38,943 bases of DNA, taken from contig JAITMS010000032.1 in NCBI GenBank assembly GCA_031277255.1, positions 1 through 38,943 of the forward strand, written 5' to 3'. Below the pieces are notes generated by a model. The model was not told where the DNA came from, searched no databases, and worked only from the letters and a program-made list of their open reading frames with translations. Numbering within the stretch: the stretch's first letter is position 1; the number at the start of each line of letters is the position of its first letter. The translations under genes were made by a program, and so were the position numbers. This DNA comes from Azonexus sp. (GTDB lineage Bacteria > Pseudomonadota > Gammaproteobacteria > Burkholderiales > Rhodocyclaceae). Positions 1 through 8,615 of this stretch are shown here, piece after piece.

Positions 1-2
1 TA

Positions 3-90
3 TACCGTTCGGGCTGAGCTTGTCGAAGCCCGGTTCAAGCCTCCGTTCCTCTCTCCGCACCGTCCTTCGACAAGCTCAGGACGAACGGGA
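3..90. repeat. Inverted dispersed repeat, family A (GTTCG...CGAAC ends)
   Basis: An imperfect inverted pair: the left arm at about 5-27 and the right arm at 64-90 are near reverse complements around a core matching CTTCGACAAGCTCAGGACGA. A second, longer member lies at 16276-16409, and partial cores occur at about 9266-9288 and 24103-24125. This kind of repeat is widespread in proteobacterial genomes and carries no gene. Confidence 0.8.
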
Positions 91-92
91 GT

Positions 93-120
93 GTAAGGAC
101 TTGAACAGAAAATGCTCTAA
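93..120. repeat. 28-bp degenerate dispersed repeat, copy 1
   Basis: This segment matches 33255-33282 at 22 of 28 positions, with the shared core ACTTGAAC and the ending GCTCTA. In both places it follows directly after another dispersed repeat. The rest of the gap to the first gene (121-183) holds only a small perfect hairpin at 150-164 (GATTGGC/GCCAATC). Confidence 0.5.
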
Positions 121-183
121 AGTTTGGTTGGACGAGGAAGCGGCGGTGTGATTGGCTGCCAATCCTTTGGCCTCTAACTGCCA

Positions 184-426
184 CTACCCAGTCATCTCGT
201 CCCCGGCCTCCGGCGTTGCATCCGGCGTGGCTTGAAGCCAGGCGTCGAAAGCCTCGGTGTTCCCGCGCGCTATGCGCTCGCGGAAATAGCTTTCGGTTTT
301 GAGGGCCGAGACTTTTTCGGCAATGGCCGTGACAAAAAACTGGTTCATCGACGTTTTTTCTTCCTCAGCCACCGCTCTTGCGTATTCAAACAAGGATTCG
401 GGAACGCGCAACGCATAATTCGCCAT
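184..426 (-). CDS. Ribbon-helix-helix antitoxin of a PIN toxin-antitoxin pair
   Basis: This 80-residue protein should neutralise the PIN toxin encoded just upstream and repress their shared promoter. The N-terminal half (MANYALRVPESLFEYARAVA, then TSMNQFFVTAIAEK) has the beta-strand/helix/helix pattern of short RHH antitoxins often annotated as HicB-like. The SMNQFF turn is typical of that group. The C-terminal tail is acidic and probably binds the toxin. The ATG at 426 lies 12 bases after the toxin stop, so the pair is one transcript in the order toxin then antitoxin. The family label is from memory; the fold is a confident call. Confidence 0.8.
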   Translation of the reverse strand: MANYALRVPESLFEYARAVAEEEKTSMNQFFVTAIAEKVSALKTESYFRERIARGNTEAFDAWLQATPDATPEAGDEMTG

Positions 427-438
427 GTCGATTTCCTT

Positions 439-870
439 TCATTCGGGTAGTAAATAGCGCCGATAAAACCCGCCGGGCGTCATCAGGCGCAGATCGAAGC
501 GGCGGGCGGCGCGGGAAAAATCGGCGATGTTCAAACTGACCAGGACATCCGCCCGGCCATTGAGCGCGGTTTCCAGCACCATTTCATCCGCCGCGTCGCG
601 GGTTTGCGGACGCCACAAATAATAGAGGCTGACCGGCTCGACAAAGAGGCTCAGCGCATCAAGAAAATCGTCCGTCATGTTGACGGTGCGCCGACTTGCC
701 AGCAAGTGTTCTGGGCGCTTGAGGACGGCTTCGTATTCGAGCATCAGCGGTACGGAGACCAGGGCGATGAATTGCTTTTGGCGCAGCGCGCTTAACAGAG
801 CAAACGAGGCGCCCTGCCGACTACGCGATGCGGCAACCAAGACATTGGTATCGAGCACCACTCTTTTCAT
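439..870 (-). CDS. PIN-domain ribonuclease toxin
   Basis: A 143-residue PIN-fold protein, probably a Mg2+-dependent RNase toxin. It opens with the strand-1 motif RVVLDTNVLVAA, holding the first catalytic Asp and the Asn. Conserved acidic residues follow (ADEMVLETAL) and the late DVLVSLNIADFS motif. The open frame extends to a TTG at 906, but the ATG at 870 gives the usual PIN N-terminus. That ATG also lies one or two bases downstream of the start point predicted from the promoter at 878-906, so the message may be leaderless. The toxin precedes the antitoxin, the reverse of classical vapBC. Confidence 0.85.
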   Translation of the reverse strand: MKRVVLDTNVLVAASRSRQGASFALLSALRQKQFIALVSVPLMLEYEAVLKRPEHLLASRRTVNMTDDFLDALSLFVEPVSLYYLWRPQTRDAADEMVLETALNGRADVLVSLNIADFSRAARRFDLRLMTPGGFYRRYLLPE

Positions 871-877
871 ATCGCTT

Positions 878-906
878 ATGATATTATTTTGTCGGACTAA
901 AATCAA
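878..906 (-). promoter_or_regulatory. Sigma70-type promoter of the PIN toxin-antitoxin operon
   Basis: On the minus strand TTGATT (906-901) is followed after exactly 17 bases by TATCAT (883-878). The expected start point is about 871, next to the toxin ATG at 870. No Shine-Dalgarno sequence is visible, in keeping with leaderless translation. Confidence 0.55.
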
Positions 907-917
907 GCTGCCGCTGG

Positions 918-931
918 TTGAGCCGTATCAA
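918..931 (+). promoter_or_regulatory. FNR/DNR-type binding site upstream of nirJ
   Basis: The 14-mer TTGAGCCGTATCAA differs from the FNR/ANR/DNR consensus TTGAT-N4-ATCAA at one position. Its centre is at 924.5. A site at -41.5 would place transcription start near 966, and a -10-like TTCAAT lies at 954-959, the correct spacing for a class II activated promoter. nirJ starts at 991. Oxygen- or NO-responsive control would suit heme d1 synthesis. Confidence 0.6.
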
Positions 932-990
932 GGCGGCTTCTGCGGCGCGGCGGTTCAATGCGGTAGACGAGTGACGCCATAAGGAAGCCC

Positions 991-2127
991 ATGTTCCGCA
1001 TTTCGCAGCACCAGCAGGAAATTATCGCGCCGACGCCGCCGGGGCCAAGGCGGCAGCCGCCGGGGCCGGTGGTGATCTGGAATTTGATCCGGCGCTGCAA
1101 TCTGACCTGCAAGCATTGCTATTCCATTTCCGCCGATACCCACTTTCCCGGCGAACTCTCGACCGGCGAGGTTTATGCGGTGATGGATGATCTCCGGGCT
1201 TTCCAGGTGCCGGTGCTGATTCTTTCCGGCGGCGAGCCGCTCTTGCGCCCGGATATTTTCGACATCGCCAAGCGGGCCAAGGGGCTGGGTTTTTATGTCG
1301 CCCTGTCGTCGAACGGCACGCTGATCGACGCAGGCAACATCGGCCAGATCGCTGAATGCGATTTTGATTACGTCGGCGTCTCCCTTGATGGCCTGGGCGC
1401 GACGCATGACCAGTTCCGCCGCCGCGATGGCGCTTTTGCCGCTTCGCTCTCAGGAATTCGCCTGTGCCGCGATCACGGCCTGAAGATCGGCGTGCGCTAT
1501 ACGATGACGCAGGACAATGCCCATGACTTGCCCGGCCTGCTCAAGCTGGTCGCGGATGAGGGCATCGACCGCTTTTATTTCTCGCACCTCAATTATGCCG
1601 GGCGCGGCAACAAGAACCGCCGGGACGACGCCCGCCATCAACTGACGCGGCAGGCGATGGATCTGTTGTTCGACACCTGCTGGGATGAGCAGCGGCGCGG
1701 GCGGAAAAAGGAATTCACGACCGGTAACAACGATGCCGACGGCGTTTATTTTCTCCATTGGACGCGCCGCCGCTTCCCGGAGCAGGCGGCGCATATCGCG
1801 GCCAAGTTGCGCCAGTGGGGCGGTAATGCGTCCGGGGTCAATGTCGCCAATATCGACAATCTCGGCCATGTGCATCCTGATACGATGTGGTGGCGTCACA
1901 GCCTGGGCAATGTCAAGGAGCGGCCTTTTTCGCAGATCTGGCCGGATACCTCCGACCCGCTGATGGCCGGGCTGAAGGCGCATCCACGCGCCGTCAAGGG
2001 CCGTTGCGGGCGTTGCGCCTGGTTGTCCATCTGCAACGGCAACACTCGCGTCCGCGCCTGGCAACTGACGGGCGACCCCTGGGCGGAAGATCCGGGCTGT
2101 TATTTGACGGATGAGGAGATTCTGTGA
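991..2127 (+). CDS. nirJ: Heme d1 biosynthesis radical SAM protein NirJ
   Basis: NirJ acts in heme d1 synthesis, removing the propionate side chains of 12,18-didecarboxysiroheme on the way to the cofactor of cytochrome cd1 nitrite reductase. The radical SAM cluster motif CNLTCKHC supplies C36, C40 and C43 (CX3CX2C). LILSGGEPLLRPD is the SAM-binding GGE motif. A C-terminal cysteine cluster (GRCGRCAWLSICNG, then DPGCYL) is the SPASM-like auxiliary Fe-S region of the family. The length, 378 residues, is normal. The ATG at 991 has AAGGA five bases upstream. The stop overlaps the first base of the downstream nirN ATG, so the two are co-transcribed. The other nir genes are not in this window. Confidence 0.92.
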   Translation: MFRISQHQQEIIAPTPPGPRRQPPGPVVIWNLIRRCNLTCKHCYSISADTHFPGELSTGEVYAVMDDLRAFQVPVLILSGGEPLLRPDIFDIAKRAKGLGFYVALSSNGTLIDAGNIGQIAECDFDYVGVSLDGLGATHDQFRRRDGAFAASLSGIRLCRDHGLKIGVRYTMTQDNAHDLPGLLKLVADEGIDRFYFSHLNYAGRGNKNRRDDARHQLTRQAMDLLFDTCWDEQRRGRKKEFTTGNNDADGVYFLHWTRRRFPEQAAHIAAKLRQWGGNASGVNVANIDNLGHVHPDTMWWRHSLGNVKERPFSQIWPDTSDPLMAGLKAHPRAVKGRCGRCAWLSICNGNTRVRAWQLTGDPWAEDPGCYLTDEEIL

Positions 2128-3794
2128 TGATGCGGTCAAAGTCTGTAGGATGGGTAGAGCGTAGCGAAACCCATCATGGCATGTGCGCCAGGCGCCAATT
2201 TGATGGGTTTCGCCTTCGGCTCTACCTATCCTACCTGTTGCTGCTCTGCGCCCTGTCATTCATGGCCGGACAATCCCGCGCCGCCGACGCGCCCGCCGCT
2301 TACAAGGCGCATTGCGTCAGTTGTCACGGCGAGGCGCGGTTGGGCGGGATTGGCCCGGCTTTGTTGCCGGAAAATCTGAGCCGTTTGCGCCAGACCGAGG
2401 CCGAGCGGGTGATCTTGCAGGGCCGCCCGGCGACGCAGATGGAAGGCTTTGCCGGCAAGTTGTCGGCGGATGATGTGAAGGCGCTGGTTGCTTACATCTA
2501 TACGCCGATTGAGCCGCTGCCGGTGTGGGGCGAGGCCGAAATCACCGCTTCGCGCGTTGTCCACGAGCCGGAAAAACTGCCGGACGAGCCGGTCTATAGC
2601 GCCGACCCGCTCAATCTCTTTATCGTCGTCGAGAGCGGCGACCATCACGTTTCGATTCTTGATGGCGACAAACTGGAACCCATTTTCCGCTTCCCCTCGC
2701 GCTTTGCCCTGCATGGCGGGCCGAAATTCACGCCGGATGGGCGTTACGTCTTTTTTGCCTCGCGCGATGGCTGGATCAGCAAGTTCGATCTGTGGCGTCT
2801 CAAGCTCGTCGCCGAGGTGCGCGCCGGGATCAATACGCGCAACGCCGCCGTTTCCGGCGATGGTCAATGGGTGGCGGTGGCCAATTACCTGCCGCACAGC
2901 CTGGTCATTCTCGATGCCGACTTGCAGCTCAAAAAAATCATTCCCGCCGTCAGTCAGGATGGCAAAACGCCTTCCCGCGTCTCCGCCGTTTATGACGCTT
3001 CGCCCCGGCAGAGCTTTGTCGCCGCCCTGAAGGACGTGAAAGAGGTGTGGGAAATTTCCTACAACCCGAAAGCGCCGGAAATCGCCGTCGGCATGATTCA
3101 CGATTTCAAGTACCGCGAGGGCACCTTCATCCCCGGTTTTCTCAATCCGCAGCGCAGCCAGCTTGCGGATTACCTCGACGATTTTTACTTCACCCAGGAC
3201 TACAGCGACGTCATGGGCGCTTCGCGCAGTGACAGCAAAAGCGCCGTCACCGGCCAGGTCGTCAATCTTGACGCGCGCAAAAAAATCGCCGATCTCGAAC
3301 TGCCGGGCATGCCCCATCTCGGTTCCGGCATCACCTGGACGTGGCGGAACGCGGCGGGCGAGGCGCGGACGGTGATGGCGACGCCCAATCTCAACGAAGG
3401 CGTGGTCAGCGTCATCGACATGGCGACCTGGCAGACGGTCAAACAGATCAAGACGCGCGGCCCCGGCTTTTTCATGCGCAGCCACGAAAACACCCGCTAC
3501 GCCTGGATCGATTCGATGATGAGCCGCGAATACAAGGACACCATGCAGTTGATCGACAAGGAAACCCTCGAAGTCGCCGCCGAATTGCGGCCTGAGCCGG
3601 GCAAGACCTTTGCCCACGTCGAATTTACCCGGGACGGCAAGTACGCGCTGACCAGCCTGTGGGAAATGGACGGCGCGCTGATCATCTACGACGCCGCGAC
3701 CCTGAAGGAAGTCAAGCGTCTGCCGATGAAAAAGCCGGTCGGCAAATACAATGTGTGGAACAAGGTGAACAAGTCCGAGGGCACCAGCCACTGA
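2127..3794 (+). CDS. nirN: NirN: c-type cytochrome with d1-type propeller (dihydro-heme d1 dehydrogenase)
   Basis: NirN is a periplasmic paralogue of nitrite reductase NirS. It oxidises dihydro-heme d1 to heme d1 and helps pass it to NirS. A signal peptide (about residues 1-50) is followed by a small cytochrome c domain with heme motif CVSCH (C63, C66, H67) and a likely Met ligand in TQMEGF. An eight-bladed d1 propeller covers about 140-555, with LFIVVESGDHHVSILDGD and SRFALHGGPKFTPDGRYVFF. These match NirN rather than NirS, and NirF lacks the cytochrome domain. The start is ATG 2127, eight bases after AGGAG (2114-2118); it overlaps the nirJ stop by one base. Residues 7-36 are encoded by a dispersed hairpin repeat (2145-2234), so the signal peptide is partly built from repeat DNA. 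Confidence 0.88.
   Translation: MMRSKSVGWVERSETHHGMCARRQFDGFRLRLYLSYLLLLCALSFMAGQSRAADAPAAYKAHCVSCHGEARLGGIGPALLPENLSRLRQTEAERVILQGRPATQMEGFAGKLSADDVKALVAYIYTPIEPLPVWGEAEITASRVVHEPEKLPDEPVYSADPLNLFIVVESGDHHVSILDGDKLEPIFRFPSRFALHGGPKFTPDGRYVFFASRDGWISKFDLWRLKLVAEVRAGINTRNAAVSGDGQWVAVANYLPHSLVILDADLQLKKIIPAVSQDGKTPSRVSAVYDASPRQSFVAALKDVKEVWEISYNPKAPEIAVGMIHDFKYREGTFIPGFLNPQRSQLADYLDDFYFTQDYSDVMGASRSDSKSAVTGQVVNLDARKKIADLELPGMPHLGSGITWTWRNAAGEARTVMATPNLNEGVVSVIDMATWQTVKQIKTRGPGFFMRSHENTRYAWIDSMMSREYKDTMQLIDKETLEVAAELRPEPGKTFAHVEFTRDGKYALTSLWEMDGALIIYDAATLKEVKRLPMKKPVGKYNVWNKVNKSEGTSH
2145..2234. repeat. Hairpin repeat family B, two-armed copy inside nirN
   Basis: Left arm 2145-2176 and right arm 2201-2234 are near-perfect reverse complements (GGATGGGTAGAGCGTAGCG against its complement) separated by 24 bases, so the element can form a long hairpin. 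Other copies are at 8585-8615 (one arm) and 15308-15483 (two distant arms). It lies wholly within the nirN reading frame and has no stop codon there. Confidence 0.85.
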
Positions 3795-3953
3795 CAGGCG
3801 GCGCGAAAAAATACCGAAAGGGTATTCAAAATTCGACAAAAATAGTAAAATCACAAAAAATTTGTCGGGTGCGTGTTTCATGTGATTGCTTTGTCAATAT
3901 TGCGCTACCGGGTTTGACTTTGCTTTATAGTTGGCGGCATCACGCGGGAAACG
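3795..3953. other. AT-rich intergenic region between nirN and the hybrid kinase gene
   Basis: This stretch is clearly richer in A and T than its surroundings. It holds a small hairpin (ATACC/GGTAT, about 3811-3825) just after nirN and a 7-bp dyad CGACAAA/TTTGTCG. A -10-like TATAGT (3926-3931) has no well-spaced -35. It probably contains the kinase promoter, but no exact site can be supported. Confidence 0.4.
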
Positions 3954-6900
3954 TTGAAAAATCGTATGCAATCACTCCTGTCCTTGTGGGATCGGCTTTC
4001 TGTCCGGCTGCGCCTGATCCTTCTCTTCGTTGCGATCAAGGTTGTGCCGCTGGTGGCGCTGGTCTGGATTGCCCTGCATCAGACGCGGGAGACGGGCGTC
4101 GTCCTGAGCGAGCAGTTGGCGGGCCTGGTCGCCACCGCCAACCAGGCTGTTGGCGAAGTCGGCGACCGGGCGGTCGATGATGCCGTCAGCGCCCTTGACG
4201 AGCGCGCCCGCGACCAGATTGAGCGCCTGACCACCGATACGGCCCAGCGGGTGGCTCATTTTCTCTATCGCCGCGACAGCGACGTTCTTTTTGCCGCCTC
4301 GCTACCGGCGGACGAAAGCGCCTACCGCAATTATCTCAGCCATCAGCAGCGCGAACTGATACAACACGGCCAATGGCGTCTCAACGCCGCCAGTAGCGCC
4401 TGGGAGCCGGAAGAAGGGGCGTCGGCGGCTGACCCCTATGCGCCCGTGCCGGGCAGCGTCAATAATGACATCGCCTTCCATTACCGCCCGCCGCAGCATT
4501 TGGCCGGTAAAAAAGAGCCGCTTTATCTGGAGATGACCTTCGTCGGTCTGGATGGCGTCGAAAAAATCAAGGTCACCACCTCGCCGCGCGTCTCGCCAAC
4601 GCTCAAGGACATCAGCAAGCGCCAGAATACTTACGCCAAGGCCGAGCATTACTTTGCCGCCCTGCAAAAACTGAAGCCCGGCGAAATTTACGTTTCCGAC
4701 GTGATCGGCGCCTATGTCGGCTCGCGGATTATTGGCAAAGTCACGCCCGCCGCCGCTGAAAAGCGCGGCATTCCCTTCGCGCCGGAAAAAGAAGCCTATG
4801 CTGGCAAAGAGAACCCCGTCGGCAAACGGTTTCAGGGCATCGTCCGCTGGGCGACGCCGGTGACGCGGGGCGGGCAGATCATCGGCTGGGTGACGCTGGC
4901 GCTCAATCACGATCACCTGATGTCCTTTACCGACTACATCGTGCCGACCGACGAGCGTTACCGCGCCATCAGCGACGCCTCGGAAGGCAACTACGCCTTT
5001 CTCTGGGACGCCAAGGGCCGCAACATCGCCCATCCGCGCCACCACTCCATCGTCGGCTACGACCAGAACGGCGAACCGCAGGTGCCGTGGCTGGAAGATA
5101 TCGTCTTTGACGATTTCCAGAAAAGCGGCAAATCCTGGGCCGAGTACCTGAAAACCGCGACCGAATTCGCCGACCAGTCGCAAAACCGCAAACCGGCCAA
5201 GGAACTGACGGCACAGGGCAACATCGGGCTGGATTGCCGCTGGCTCAACTTTGCGCCGCAATGCGTCGGCTGGTGGAACCTGACCGATCAGGGCGGCTCC
5301 GGCTCGTTCCAGATTTTGTGGAGCGGCATCCAGAAACTGACCACGGCGGCGGCGATTCCCTATTACACCGGCCAATACAACCCGGCGGTGGCCGGTAACA
5401 AACGCGGCTTCGGCATTGTCACCATCGGCGCCAATGTCGATGATTTTCACCGCGCCGCCACCGAATCGAGAGGGCGGCTCGCCAGCGTCATCAAACAAGC
5501 CAATAACGACATGAATGCCCACGGCGCTGACGCCAACGCGGTCTTGCAGAGCAATATGCGGGACACCCTGGCCAGCCTTTCCGGGACCACCGTCGTCCTC
5601 ATCCTGGTGGTGATCGCCATTGCCATCTGGATGGCGTCCTACCTCACCCGCAAGGTTTCCTGGCTCAATGACGGTTTCAACCGTTTCAGGAAGGGCGAAA
5701 AGGATTTCCGTTTCAGCTATGCCTACAAGGACGAGATTACGTCGCTGGCCGCCACCTTCAACGAAATGGCCGATACGCTCAACGCCAATATGGCCGAATT
5801 GCGCCACGAAATCGACATCCGCCGGGCGGCCGAACACAAGGTCGACGCCCAGTTGGCGCTGACCCAGACCATTATCGACAACATTCCGGCGGCGGTTTTC
5901 CATTTGGATCGGGAGGGGAAATTCAGCGGCTACAACCGCTTCGCGGCGGATCTGTTCCACTATGGCCGGGTTGAAATGCTCGGCAAGCGCATCTGCGACA
6001 TCATGGTTTTGGATGAAGCGCCGAGAGCCGCCGCCCAGGAGGAGGCGCTGCGGATCATCGCCGAGGTCGGTCATATCGAGCGGGAGTTCCCCGTCAATCT
6101 TTACGGCGTGCGCCGCGACCTGTTTTATTCGATCACCGGCTATCTCGATCCGGCGGGGCGGCCCGGCGGTTCGGTCGCCGTGCTGGTCGATATTTCGGCC
6201 AGCAAGCAGGCCGAGCGGGCGGCGCGCCGCGCCGAGACCGAACTGCGCGCCAACCGCTCGCTCTTTGAAAATTACGTCGAATACAACCGCGCCGCCTTGT
6301 TCATGAAGGATGTCGAAGGCAAGTTCCTGCTCGTCAACCGGCGCTGGGAAGAAATTACCGGCTATTCCCGCGAACAGGTGATCGGCCAGAAAACCGTGGC
6401 CGAAGTGGTTTCCCTGCCGCTGGCGGGCACTTATGTCGACAGCGACAAGCGCGTCTTGCTCACCGGCGAGTCGGAAGAAGCCGAAATCGTCGGCCCCGAC
6501 GGGCGGAGCTATCTCTGCGTCAAATTCGTCACCCGCGATGAAGAGGGGAAGATCACCGCTCTCTGCGGCCTCCTGACCGACATCACCGAAAGGAAAAGGC
6601 TGGAACAAAAGCTGATCGAGGGCGAGGCCCGCTTCCGCCGGATGCTGCAAGACAGCCCGGTTGGCGTCGGCATCTTCACGCTGGCTTTCGCCGTCCGCTT
6701 CTGCAACCATAAATTCGCCGAGTTGCTGGGGCGGCCCCGCTCGAAAATCCTCGACCATAAAATCACCGAATTCTGGCCGGGCTTTGAAATATGCGCCACC
6801 ACCGGCAACGGCATGATCGAAGCCGACACCGTCCTGCAAAACATCGAGATGGAGGTTCTGCGCCCCGATGGCAGCGGCGCCTGGGTCTTGATGAACGCCC

Positions 6901-8588
6901 GCGTCATCGACTACGAAAACCAGCCCTGCCTCCTCGTCTGGCTCTACGACATCACCACGCGGCGGGCCGCCGAAAGCGCCATTCGCCACGCCAAGGAACT
7001 GGCCGAGGAAGCCACGCGGACCAAGTCCGAGTTCCTCGCCAACATGAGCCACGAAATCCGCACGCCGATGAACGCCATCATCGGCATGGGCCACCTGATG
7101 CAGAAAACGGAAATGAGCGAGCGGCAGAGCGACTATCTGAACAAGATCCAGCGATCCTGTCAGCACCTGCTCGGCATCATTGACGACATTCTCGATTTCT
7201 CCAAAATCGAAGCCGGGAAAATGGTCATCGAACGGGTCGAATTTGACTTGCAGGGCGTGCTCGACACCGTCCGCAACATGGTTCTCGACGGCGTCAAGGC
7301 CAAGGGGCTGGAACTCCATTTCGATGTGGACAAGGCCGCGCCCGCCACCCTCATGGGCGATCCCCTGCGGCTGGGGCAGATTCTCGTCAACTACGCCAAC
7401 AATGCCGTCAAATTCACCGAACACGGGCAAATCGACATTTCCGTCCGCGTCATCGAGCAGAGCGAGACGGATGCGCTCTTGCACATCGCCGTCGCCGATA
7501 CCGGCATCGGTTTATCGGTCGAGCAGCAGGCGCGGCTGTTTGCTTCCTTCCAGCAGGCCGACGCCTCGACGACGCGCCGCTACGGCGGCACCGGCCTCGG
7601 TCTCGCCATCAGCAAACACCTCGCCGAGTTGATGGGCGGCTCGGTCGGCGTCAACAGCATTCTCGGCCACGGCAGCACCTTCTGGCTCAAGCTGCGCCTC
7701 GACAAGCGCCTGCCGGACAGCGACCGCCAACTGCCGACAGTTGCCGCCGACCCGGCGGCGGGCGGACTGGACGCCGTGCGCGGCGCGCGCATCCTGCTCG
7801 TCGAAGACAATCTGCTCAATCAGGAAGTCGCTTACACCATCCTCAGCGACGAAGGTTTTCGCGTCGACATCGCCCACAACGGCAAGGAAGCCATTGCCAT
7901 GCTGGACAAGAAGGCTGCCTACGACCTCGTCCTCATGGACATGCAAATGCCGGTCATGGACGGCCTCGCCGCCACCCGCGCCCTGCGCCGGGATCGGCGT
8001 TTCGACCGGCTGCCGATCATCGCCATGACGGCCAATGCGATGGAAGCCGACAGAAAACGCTGCCTCGAAGCAGGCATGAACGACTACGTCGCCAAGCCGA
8101 TCAATCCCGAAGAACTGTGGGCCGCCCTGCGGCGCTGGATTCGCCACCGGGCCGACGAGACGCCGCCCAAACCGCCGGAGACGAAACAGAGCGGGTCGCC
8201 GCTGCCGATCGGCCCGATCAGCGGCCTCAATGTCGAGGAAGGCTTGAACCGGGTGCTCGGCAAGCACAAGCTCTATCTCAGCATCCTGAGAAAATTCGCC
8301 GACTCGCAGGCGGAGCAGCTCGAACAACTGCAACAGGCGATGGAAAGCGGCCATCTGGCCGAGGCCGAACGCTTTGCCCATACCATCAAAAGCGTCTGCG
8401 GCAACGTCGGCGCCGCCCCCGCCCTCTGCGAGCACGCCGCCCGCCTCGAAGCCGCCGCCCGCGCCGCCGTCCCGCTCGCCGAAATGCGCCCGCTCTTTCA
8501 AGCACTGCGCCAACCGCTCCTCACCCTGGTCGACAACATCCGCCAGGCGCTGGATCATCAGAGGACAGAAGCCGGAGGACAGGGGTAG
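3954..8588 (+). CDS. Tripartite hybrid sensor histidine kinase (Cache-like/HAMP/3xPAS/HisKA/REC/Hpt)
   Basis: A 1544-residue inner-membrane sensor with an internal phosphorelay, of BarA/ArcB architecture. TM1 is at about 15-37, followed by a periplasmic region of about 500 residues (probable double Cache sensor), TM2 about 542-563 and HAMP to about 616. Three PAS domains cover about 640-755, 770-885 and 893-1005. HisKA has the phospho-His in NMSHEIRTPMNA (H1033). The ATPase has an N box (NYANNAVKF), DTGIGL and GTGLGLAI. The REC domain (from 1280, ILLVEDN) has acceptor D1329 in VLMDMQMP. The C-terminal Hpt has H1476 in FAHTIKSVCGN. The start is TTG 3954 or ATG 3966; neither has a strong ribosome site. 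No response regulator gene is adjacent. The last codons (HQRTEAGGQG) come from a heptamer repeat and the stop abuts repeat B. Confidence 0.9.
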   Translation: MKNRMQSLLSLWDRLSVRLRLILLFVAIKVVPLVALVWIALHQTRETGVVLSEQLAGLVATANQAVGEVGDRAVDDAVSALDERARDQIERLTTDTAQRVAHFLYRRDSDVLFAASLPADESAYRNYLSHQQRELIQHGQWRLNAASSAWEPEEGASAADPYAPVPGSVNNDIAFHYRPPQHLAGKKEPLYLEMTFVGLDGVEKIKVTTSPRVSPTLKDISKRQNTYAKAEHYFAALQKLKPGEIYVSDVIGAYVGSRIIGKVTPAAAEKRGIPFAPEKEAYAGKENPVGKRFQGIVRWATPVTRGGQIIGWVTLALNHDHLMSFTDYIVPTDERYRAISDASEGNYAFLWDAKGRNIAHPRHHSIVGYDQNGEPQVPWLEDIVFDDFQKSGKSWAEYLKTATEFADQSQNRKPAKELTAQGNIGLDCRWLNFAPQCVGWWNLTDQGGSGSFQILWSGIQKLTTAAAIPYYTGQYNPAVAGNKRGFGIVTIGANVDDFHRAATESRGRLASVIKQANNDMNAHGADANAVLQSNMRDTLASLSGTTVVLILVVIAIAIWMASYLTRKVSWLNDGFNRFRKGEKDFRFSYAYKDEITSLAATFNEMADTLNANMAELRHEIDIRRAAEHKVDAQLALTQTIIDNIPAAVFHLDREGKFSGYNRFAADLFHYGRVEMLGKRICDIMVLDEAPRAAAQEEALRIIAEVGHIEREFPVNLYGVRRDLFYSITGYLDPAGRPGGSVAVLVDISASKQAERAARRAETELRANRSLFENYVEYNRAALFMKDVEGKFLLVNRRWEEITGYSREQVIGQKTVAEVVSLPLAGTYVDSDKRVLLTGESEEAEIVGPDGRSYLCVKFVTRDEEGKITALCGLLTDITERKRLEQKLIEGEARFRRMLQDSPVGVGIFTLAFAVRFCNHKFAELLGRPRSKILDHKITEFWPGFEICATTGNGMIEADTVLQNIEMEVLRPDGSGAWVLMNARVIDYENQPCLLVWLYDITTRRAAESAIRHAKELAEEATRTKSEFLANMSHEIRTPMNAIIGMGHLMQKTEMSERQSDYLNKIQRSCQHLLGIIDDILDFSKIEAGKMVIERVEFDLQGVLDTVRNMVLDGVKAKGLELHFDVDKAAPATLMGDPLRLGQILVNYANNAVKFTEHGQIDISVRVIEQSETDALLHIAVADTGIGLSVEQQARLFASFQQADASTTRRYGGTGLGLAISKHLAELMGGSVGVNSILGHGSTFWLKLRLDKRLPDSDRQLPTVAADPAAGGLDAVRGARILLVEDNLLNQEVAYTILSDEGFRVDIAHNGKEAIAMLDKKAAYDLVLMDMQMPVMDGLAATRALRRDRRFDRLPIIAMTANAMEADRKRCLEAGMNDYVAKPINPEELWAALRRWIRHRADETPPKPPETKQSGSPLPIGPISGLNVEEGLNRVLGKHKLYLSILRKFADSQAEQLEQLQQAMESGHLAEAERFAHTIKSVCGNVGAAPALCEHAARLEAAARAAVPLAEMRPLFQALRQPLLTLVDNIRQALDHQRTEAGGQG

Positions 8589-8615
8589 ATGGGTAGAGCG
8601 TAGCGAAACCCATCA
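8585..8615. repeat. Hairpin repeat family B, single arm
   Basis: One arm of the repeat seen at 2145 and 15308 (GATGGGTAGAGCGTAGCGAA), starting at the kinase stop codon (8586-8588). I found no matching inverted arm downstream. The rest of the gap to 8687 shows nothing recognisable. Confidence 0.75.

Noticed and set aside
2256-3881. A 541-codon minus-strand frame opposite nirN.
   Set aside because: It is an antisense shadow in GC-rich DNA; nirN on the plus strand has heme and d1-propeller motifs.
3914-3931. TTGACT followed by TATAGT before the hybrid kinase as a promoter.
   Set aside because: The spacing between the boxes is only six bases, far from 16-18.
4302-7484. A 1060-codon open frame on the minus strand opposite the hybrid kinase.
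   Set aside because: It mirrors the kinase codon pattern of GC-rich DNA and shows no domain or motif; the sense strand encodes a full set of kinase domains.
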